Source: JBBQAA01 sp038254195 (lineage in GTDB: Bacteria > Actinomycetota > Thermoleophilia > Solirubrobacterales > Solirubrobacteraceae). From it: DNA of 9,836 bases. The translations under genes and the position numbers were made by a program. Below are positions 6,239 through 9,836 of this stretch, in pieces. Numbering within the stretch: position 1 is the first letter of the stretch; each line of letters starts with the position of its first letter. The notes under the pieces were generated by a model. The model did not search any database and was not told the origin of the DNA. It worked only from the letters and a program-made list of their open reading frames with translations. The stretch is taken from the NCBI GenBank assembly GCA_038254195.1, contig JBBSGJ010000083.1:1-9836 (forward strand), written 5' to 3'.

Positions 6239-6951
6239 ACGTACGCGCGCACCGCTCCGCGCAACCCGCGCCACGATCCCCCGCCGCGGTAGGGCAGCTC
6301 GAACGTTTCGCTCGCCTCGACGCGCGCGAAGCCGGCCGCGCGCACGATCCGGACGAGGCCGGCCAGGTTCGTGGTCCACCAGGAGAAGGTGTCGACGCCG
6401 TCGAGCTCGGCGAGGGCGCGGTCCTCACGGAAGCGGAAGCGCTTGATGACGTTGACGATCACCGCGCTGCCCATGCAGACGCTCCGGATGCGCTCGATCG
6501 GGGTGATCGGGTCCTTGAGGTGCAGGAGGAGGTCTCCGCAGAAGACGAAGTCGAACGTCCCGAGCTCCGGGCTCAGGTCGTAGACCGACATGAGCACCCG
6601 CTCGACGTCGGAGCCCAGGGCCCGCTTGGCCAGGGCGAACCGCTCGCCCTTGGACTCGTCGAGGGTCTTCTCCTGGTGGCGCAGGGAGGCGGGCCAGTCG
6701 AGGGCCTCCGGGTCCTCCAGGTCCAGCGCCATCACCGAGGCCGCGCCGCGCCGCTCCATCTCGAAGGCCCAGAAGCCGTCCATGGTCGCGACGTCGAGAC
6801 AGCGCATCCCGGACAGGTCGTCCGGAAGCGGGTACCGGTCCAGCACCGGGCGGTGGTCGAACATCCCCTCGGTCACCACGCCGTCGGAGAGCTCCAGCGT
6901 GTGGTACCAGGGATAGCGCTTGGCTTCCGCGCGCAGGTCCAGGGCCGGCAT
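6235..6951 (-). CDS. Class I SAM methyltransferase, DUF1698/CmoB-like
   Basis: This is a 238-residue complete paralogue of the partial gene at 2-706. The N-terminal PWYHTLELSDGVVTEGMFD (24-42 region) is the family's entry signature. CLDVATMDGFWAFEMERRG at 51-69 is the SAM motif, nearly identical in both copies, and MALDLEDP at 74-81 is motif II. TFDFVFCGDLLLHLKDP at 132-148 and WWTTNLAGL at 191-199 complete the match. In contrast with the first copy, the C-terminal part has its own sequence (ETFELPYRGGG), suggesting different acceptors. The ATG at 6951 follows a minus-strand -10 TACGAT by 8 nt, so the mRNA is probably leaderless. The gene is first in an operon with the CmcI-like methyltransferase (ATGA overlap). 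A genuine tRNA function is possible for the wider family but unlikely in this setting. Confidence 0.9.
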   Translation of the reverse strand: MPALDLRAEAKRYPWYHTLELSDGVVTEGMFDHRPVLDRYPLPDDLSGMRCLDVATMDGFWAFEMERRGAASVMALDLEDPEALDWPASLRHQEKTLDESKGERFALAKRALGSDVERVLMSVYDLSPELGTFDFVFCGDLLLHLKDPITPIERIRSVCMGSAVIVNVIKRFRFREDRALAELDGVDTFSWWTTNLAGLVRIVRAAGFARVEASETFELPYRGGGSWRGLRGAVRAYV

Positions 6952-6959
6952 CGGGGGCG

Positions 6960-6965
6960 ATCGTA
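6960..6965 (-). promoter_or_regulatory. -10 box TACGAT for the 6951-5345 operon
   Basis: On the minus strand TACGAT fits TANNNT and lies 8 nt before the ATG at 6951. It shares a 51-bp divergent gap with the glycosyltransferase promoter on the other strand. Confidence 0.5.
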
Positions 6966-6988
6966 ACGCTCGGCGACGGAATCGGCGT

Positions 6989-6994
6989 TAGCGT
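6989..6994 (+). promoter_or_regulatory. -10 box TAGCGT for the gene at 7003
   Basis: TAGCGT fits TANNNT and is followed by 8 nt and then ATG at 7003 (5 nt to the in-frame GTG at 7000). The spacing favours ATG 7003 as the leaderless start. Its centre is about 29 bp from the opposing -10 box. Confidence 0.5.
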
Positions 6995-7002
6995 CGGGCG
7001 TG

Positions 7003-8058
7003 ATGAACACGCCCTCCCCGACGGTGACGATCGTCTTCCTCGTCTTCAACCGCCGCGAGCAGCTCCGCACCAGCCTCCAGCAGATGCTCGTCGAGTCCGA
7101 CTACGAGGCCGGACGGGTCGAGGTGGTCGTCGTCGACAACGCCTCCGCGGACGGTTCGGCCGAGATGGTGGCGAGCGACTTCCCCGAGGTGCGGCTGGTG
7201 CGTCGCCGCGAGAACTCCGGCGTGAGCGGCATCAACGACGGCTTCGCCGTGGCCACGGGGGAATGGGTCCTGGCCCTCGACGACGACTGCTACCTCCCTC
7301 CGGACGGGTTGCGGCGGGCGGTCGCGGCCGCCGCGGAGCACCGGGCCGACCTCGTCTCCTTCGGGGTCGTCAGCTCGAGCGATCCCGACCTGCGCTTCGA
7401 TCGCGGGTACCGCACGGGCCTCCTGAGCTTCTGGGGCTGCGCGGTGCTGATCAGGCGGGAGGTCCTCGACGAGCTCGGCGGCTACGACCCGGCGATCTTC
7501 GTCTGGGCGAACGAGCTCGAGTTCATGGTGCGCTTCTTCGACCGCGCCTTCCGGCATCTGCATCTCCCCGAGGTGGTCGCGGTGCACATGAAGGCCGACC
7601 TGCTGGCGCCCCTGGAGTACGTGTCGTCGTTCACCTATCTCATGAACTCGCGGCACTACGCCTACGTCGCCGGCAAGCTGTTGCGGCCGCGCGACGCGCT
7701 GGCGACCCTCGTCGCCGTGCTCGCGAACATCGCGCTCGACGCCATCCGCCTCGATCCGCGGGCGCGACACGGCGTGCCCGCGGCCCTGCGGGGGTTCTGG
7801 GGGGGCGTGCGGCGGCGGCGACCGGTGTCCCCCGAGGTCTCGGCGACCTACCGTCGTGAGTTCCTCAGCTTCCTCCCGCCCTGGCGCGTCTCGCGGGGGT
7901 TCTGGGACCTGGTGCTGGCGATCCCGGTGGTCATCTACCGGGCGGCGTGCCGTCTTCCGCCGGCCGACGTCGGGCGGCGGGAGGCCTACCTCCGCCAGCG
8001 CGCGCGCTACTACCCCACCGAGGCGGCCACCCTCGAGCTCGGGCCCCGGGCAACCTAG
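7003..8058 (+). CDS. Family 2 glycosyltransferase, rhamnosyl/galactosyltransferase-like
   Basis: This is a 351-residue GT-A glycosyltransferase, paralogous over its whole length to the one at 8055-9068. VTIVFLVFNRREQL (8-21) and VVDNASADG (43-51) form the nucleotide-binding start. LDDDC at 92-96 is the DxD motif. YRTGLLSFWGCAVLIRRE at 136-153 and VWANELEF at 167-174 form the acceptor-side region with a probable catalytic Glu171. After residue 200 it has a family-specific tail, with a hydrophobic stretch at 299-314 (FWDLVLAIPVVIYRAA) that may anchor it to the membrane, then a YYPTEAATLEL end shared with its paralogue. ATG 7003 is preferred over GTG 7000 on promoter spacing. It shares CTAG at its stop with the convergent paralogue. 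With Glf close by, a galactofuranosyl- or rhamnosyltransferase role is a reasonable guess, not shown. Confidence 0.9.
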   Translation: MNTPSPTVTIVFLVFNRREQLRTSLQQMLVESDYEAGRVEVVVVDNASADGSAEMVASDFPEVRLVRRRENSGVSGINDGFAVATGEWVLALDDDCYLPPDGLRRAVAAAAEHRADLVSFGVVSSSDPDLRFDRGYRTGLLSFWGCAVLIRREVLDELGGYDPAIFVWANELEFMVRFFDRAFRHLHLPEVVAVHMKADLLAPLEYVSSFTYLMNSRHYAYVAGKLLRPRDALATLVAVLANIALDAIRLDPRARHGVPAALRGFWGGVRRRRPVSPEVSATYRREFLSFLPPWRVSRGFWDLVLAIPVVIYRAACRLPPADVGRREAYLRQRARYYPTEAATLELGPRAT

Positions 8059-8091
8059 AGCTCCAGCGTGCCGGGCCCGGTCGGGTAGTAG
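8007..8091. repeat. Inverted repeat at the tail-to-tail junction of paralogous glycosyltransferases
   Basis: Arms 8007-8040 and 8058-8091 are inverted copies matching at 27 of 34 positions, separated by 17 nt that include the shared CTAG stop. They encode the matching C-terminal ends (YYPT...TLEL) of the two convergent genes. In RNA from either strand they could fold into a long GC-rich hairpin, so they may also block read-through. Confidence 0.6.
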
Positions 8092-9068
8092 GGGTCGTGT
8101 CGCGCGTACCACCCCTCGTTGCGCGACCGGCGTGCCCCCTCCACGCGCTCCGGCGCGCGGTTGCCCCCCACCCGCGCCAGGGGCCGGCGCAGCAGCGGCA
8201 ACGGGCTCGCGAACTGCCGCGTGTGGCGGCGGTAGACGTGGGAGACCGAGGCGCGGACCGGGGCCCGCGCACGGATTCCGCGCGCGAACCCGCGTGGCCC
8301 GTCGACGAGCGCCTTGAGCGCGCGCGGGTCCCTCCCGGCCGCGGTGACGAGCGGGTGGAGCAGGAGGTTGCCCAGCGCTCCGGCGGCATCCCGCGGACGC
8401 AGGTGCTTGCCGACGATGTACCCCCAGTGCCGGTAGTTCGTGCGGTACTTGCGCTCGTCGAACGCAGGGTTCGGTCGGGCCATGTGGATCGACTCGACCT
8501 CGGGCAGGTACAGGTGCCGGAACCCCCGGTCCAGGAGGCGCATCGTGAGCTCCATCTCGTTGGCCCACATGAACAGGGCCGGGTCGTAGAACGGCTCGGT
8601 CTCGATCACCCGCCGGCTGAACATCGCCGAGCAGCCCCAGAAGTCCAGGAGGCCCGTCCGGTACTCCTCCGTGAACGCATAGCCGGGGACCTGGCCCGAG
8701 AGCACGCGGAACGACACGAAGTCCGCCCCGTGCTCCTCGGCGCGGCGCACCGCGACCTTGAGCGCGTCCCCGCTGATGTGACAGTCGTCGTCGAGGATCA
8801 GCCGCCACTCCCCGCGCGCCGTGCTCATGCCCACGTTCCAGCCGCTTGCTCCCACGTTCTCGGGGTTGCGGATGAGCCGCACCGACTTAAAGCGCTCGGA
8901 GACCAGCTCCGCCGTCCCGTCGGTCGAGGCGTTGTCGACCACGATGACCTCGAGGTGCTCGGGCGGGTAGTCGAGCTGCTCGAGCACGTGCTCCAGCGAT
9001 GTCGCCAGGGCGTCGCGGCGGTTGAACGCAAGGAACACGATGCTCACGTCCGGCCACGCCGCTTCCAT
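8055..9068 (-). CDS. Family 2 glycosyltransferase, paralogue of the gene at 7003
   Basis: This is a 337-residue GT-A enzyme. VSIVFLAFNRRDAL (8-21), VVDNASTDGTAELV (43-56), LDDDC at 92-96, YRTGLLDFWGCSAMFSRR at 136-153 and MWANEMEL at 167-174 match the neighbour motif for motif at the same residue numbers. This shows a duplication. The C-terminal region differs: it lacks the neighbour's hydrophobic stretch near 299-314 and is strongly basic (RRPLARVGGNRAPERVEGARR), then ends in PYYPTGPGTLEL. The two enzymes therefore probably use similar donors but different acceptors, adding successive residues. ATG 9068 follows a minus-strand -10 TACCGT by 9 nt. A GGAGGG only 2 nt before the ATG is too close to be a standard ribosome site. 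The gene is divergent from glf. Confidence 0.9.
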   Translation of the reverse strand: MEAAWPDVSIVFLAFNRRDALATSLEHVLEQLDYPPEHLEVIVVDNASTDGTAELVSERFKSVRLIRNPENVGASGWNVGMSTARGEWRLILDDDCHISGDALKVAVRRAEEHGADFVSFRVLSGQVPGYAFTEEYRTGLLDFWGCSAMFSRRVIETEPFYDPALFMWANEMELTMRLLDRGFRHLYLPEVESIHMARPNPAFDERKYRTNYRHWGYIVGKHLRPRDAAGALGNLLLHPLVTAAGRDPRALKALVDGPRGFARGIRARAPVRASVSHVYRRHTRQFASPLPLLRRPLARVGGNRAPERVEGARRSRNEGWYARHDPYYPTGPGTLEL

Positions 9069-9077
9069 CGCCCTCCG

Positions 9078-9083
9078 ACGGTA
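9078..9083 (-). promoter_or_regulatory. -10 box TACCGT for the gene at 8055-9068
   Basis: On the minus strand TACCGT fits TANNNT and lies 9 nt before the ATG at 9068. It is only about 17 bp, centre to centre, from the opposing -10 candidate for glf, so the two promoters overlap. Confidence 0.45.
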
Positions 9084-9094
9084 CCGCCGCCCAT

Positions 9095-9100
9095 TACGCT
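9095..9100 (+). promoter_or_regulatory. -10 box TACGCT for glf
   Basis: TACGCT fits TANNNT. It lies 12 nt before an ATG at 9113 and 47 nt before the glf GTG at 9148, so unlike the other units glf would have a short leader of about 35-40 nt. Confidence 0.4.
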
Positions 9101-9112
9101 CTCCCGCCGAGC

Positions 9113-9151
9113 ATGGTCCTCACCGCACACCCACCGCCGCGCGCATCGTGA
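9113..9151 (+). CDS. Possible 12-codon leader ORF upstream of glf
   Basis: ATG at 9113 opens a 12-residue frame, MVLTAHPPPRAS, ending in TGA at 9149-9151. The TGA overlaps the glf GTG as GTGA, the kind of overlap that supports re-initiation. The predicted transcript start is within a few nucleotides of this ATG, so it could be read as a leaderless ORF. The Pro-Pro-Pro run is a classic ribosome-pausing sequence that needs EF-P. The glf start has no Shine-Dalgarno of its own, which is consistent with coupling. It could also be chance: 12 codons is short, and the leader is simply C-rich. Confidence 0.3.
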   Translation: MVLTAHPPPRAS

Positions 9152-9836
9152 CCGAGCGCTACGACGTCCTCGTCGTGGGAGCGGGCTACGCCGGAGCGGT
9201 GATGGCCGAGCGCCTGGCGACCCGGTGCGGACGCTCCGTCCTCGTCGTCGACCGCCGCGCGCACATCGCCGGCAACGCCTACGACCACGCCGACGAGCAC
9301 GGGGTCCTCGTCCACGCCTACGGCCCGCACATCTTCCACACGAACGCGGAGCGCGTGGTCGACTACCTCTCGGCCTTCACCGACTGGCGGCCCTACGAGC
9401 ACCGCGTGGTCGCGCGGGTGGGCGAGCAACTGCTGCCGATCCCCATCAACCGCACGACGGTGAACGAGCTCTACGGGCTGAAGCTGGCGACCGAGGCCGA
9501 GGTGGAGGCCTTCTACGCCGGACGCGCAGAGCCGATCGCCTACGTCCGCAACAGCGAGGACGCGGTGGTCTCCAAGGTCGGGCGGGACCTCTACGAGAAG
9601 TTCTTCCGCGGCTACACGCGCAAGCAGTGGCAGCGGGATCCCTCGGAGCTCCACGCGTCGGTGTGCGCGCGGATCCCCACCCGCACGAGCACCGATGACC
9701 GGTACTTCACCGACTCACACCAGGCGATGCCGGCCGACGGCTACACGGCCATGTTCGAGCGCATCCTCGACGCGCCCGGGATCGAGGTGCGGCTCGGCGT
9801 CGACTTCGACGCGGTCCGCGACGAGGTCGAGTACGA
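9148..9836 (+). CDS. glf: UDP-galactopyranose mutase (3' partial)
   Basis: This flavoenzyme interconverts UDP-galactopyranose and UDP-galactofuranose in the cytosol, giving the donor for galactofuranose in surface glycans. About 229 of the usual 370-400 residues are present; the frame is open at the window end. VLVVGAGYAGAVMAERLA at 7-24 is the FAD-binding Rossmann motif and VVDRRAHIAGNAYD at 33-46 continues it. YGPHIFHTN at 58-66, NRTTVNELYG at 101-110, FFRGYTRKQW at 152-161 and RIPTRTSTDDRYF at 175-187 are family signatures. Arg175, Tyr156, Trp161 and Tyr186 fall where the family has substrate-binding residues. GTG 9148 is chosen because the FAD motif starts at the usual distance (MTERYDVLVVGAG). 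The mutase implies that at least one glycosyltransferase in or near this locus uses UDP-galactofuranose. Confidence 0.97.
   Translation, partial: MTERYDVLVVGAGYAGAVMAERLATRCGRSVLVVDRRAHIAGNAYDHADEHGVLVHAYGPHIFHTNAERVVDYLSAFTDWRPYEHRVVARVGEQLLPIPINRTTVNELYGLKLATEAEVEAFYAGRAEPIAYVRNSEDAVVSKVGRDLYEKFFRGYTRKQWQRDPSELHASVCARIPTRTSTDDRYFTDSHQAMPADGYTAMFERILDAPGIEVRLGVDFDAVRDEVEY

Noticed and set aside
7799..7805. Run of seven G in the glycosyltransferase, a possible slippage or phase-variation site
   Set aside because: The frame is intact on both sides and encodes a sensible FWGGV stretch. A single G7 run is expected at this GC content.
6988..8808. 606-codon minus-strand open frame
   Set aside because: It overlaps two paralogous glycosyltransferases with clear catalytic motifs and itself shows only Arg/Gly/Pro-rich sequence.
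7947..9698. 583-codon plus-strand open frame over the last glycosyltransferase and glf
   Set aside because: It is antisense to the GT2 gene and out of frame with glf, which has all its family motifs.
1..9836. tRNA/rRNA genes, CRISPR repeats, transposases or integrase sites
   Set aside because: I looked for cloverleaf ends, regularly spaced repeats, and transposase or integrase motifs on both strands and saw none.

Overview
This is a very GC-rich window (about 70% G+C by eye) carrying a surface-glycan biosynthesis locus. Codon choice, frequent GTG/TTG starts, near absence of Shine-Dalgarno sites, and TANNNT -10 boxes just upstream of start codons suggest an actinomycete-type bacterium. A deep lineage such as Thermoleophilia/Solirubrobacterales is my guess, not something the sequence proves. 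I see no RNA genes, CRISPR array, insertion sequence or other mobile element. Coding density is very high; the largest gene-free gaps are about 80 bp.

Layout, left to right. (1) 2-706 (+), a class I methyltransferase of the DUF1698/CmoB-like kind, its 5' end cut by the window edge. (2) 703-1452 (-), a second class I methyltransferase, convergent with the first through a shared CTAG stop. (3) 1493-2200 (+), a third methyltransferase, coupled through TTGA to (4) 2197-3165 (+), a GT2-type glycosyltransferase. (5) 3126-3740 (-), a hexapeptide-repeat acyltransferase overlapping gene 4 by 40 bp tail to tail. (6) 3827-5329 (+), a Wzx-like flippase. (7) 5345-6238 (-), a CmcI-like methyltransferase, coupled through ATGA to the upstream (8) 6235-6951 (-), a paralogue of gene 1. 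(9) 7003-8058 (+) and (10) 8055-9068 (-), two paralogous GT2 glycosyltransferases lying tail to tail, again sharing CTAG. (11) 9148 to the window end (+), UDP-galactopyranose mutase (Glf), 3' end cut.

How the genes could work together: Glf supplies UDP-galactofuranose, the three GT2 enzymes assemble a lipid-linked oligosaccharide, the acyltransferase and up to five methyltransferases decorate it or its sugar precursors, and the flippase moves it across the membrane. No initiating phosphoglycosyltransferase, Wzy polymerase, chain-length regulator or ABC exporter is seen, so the locus probably continues on both sides.

The most notable feature is the architecture. Genes alternate strand almost one by one. 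Divergent pairs are driven by closely packed TANNNT -10 boxes placed 7-9 nt before the start codon, which implies leaderless mRNAs. Convergent pairs abut or overlap at their stops, mostly with an inverted repeat at the junction. The glf promoter is followed by a possible 12-codon leader ORF with a Pro-Pro-Pro run whose stop overlaps the glf start.
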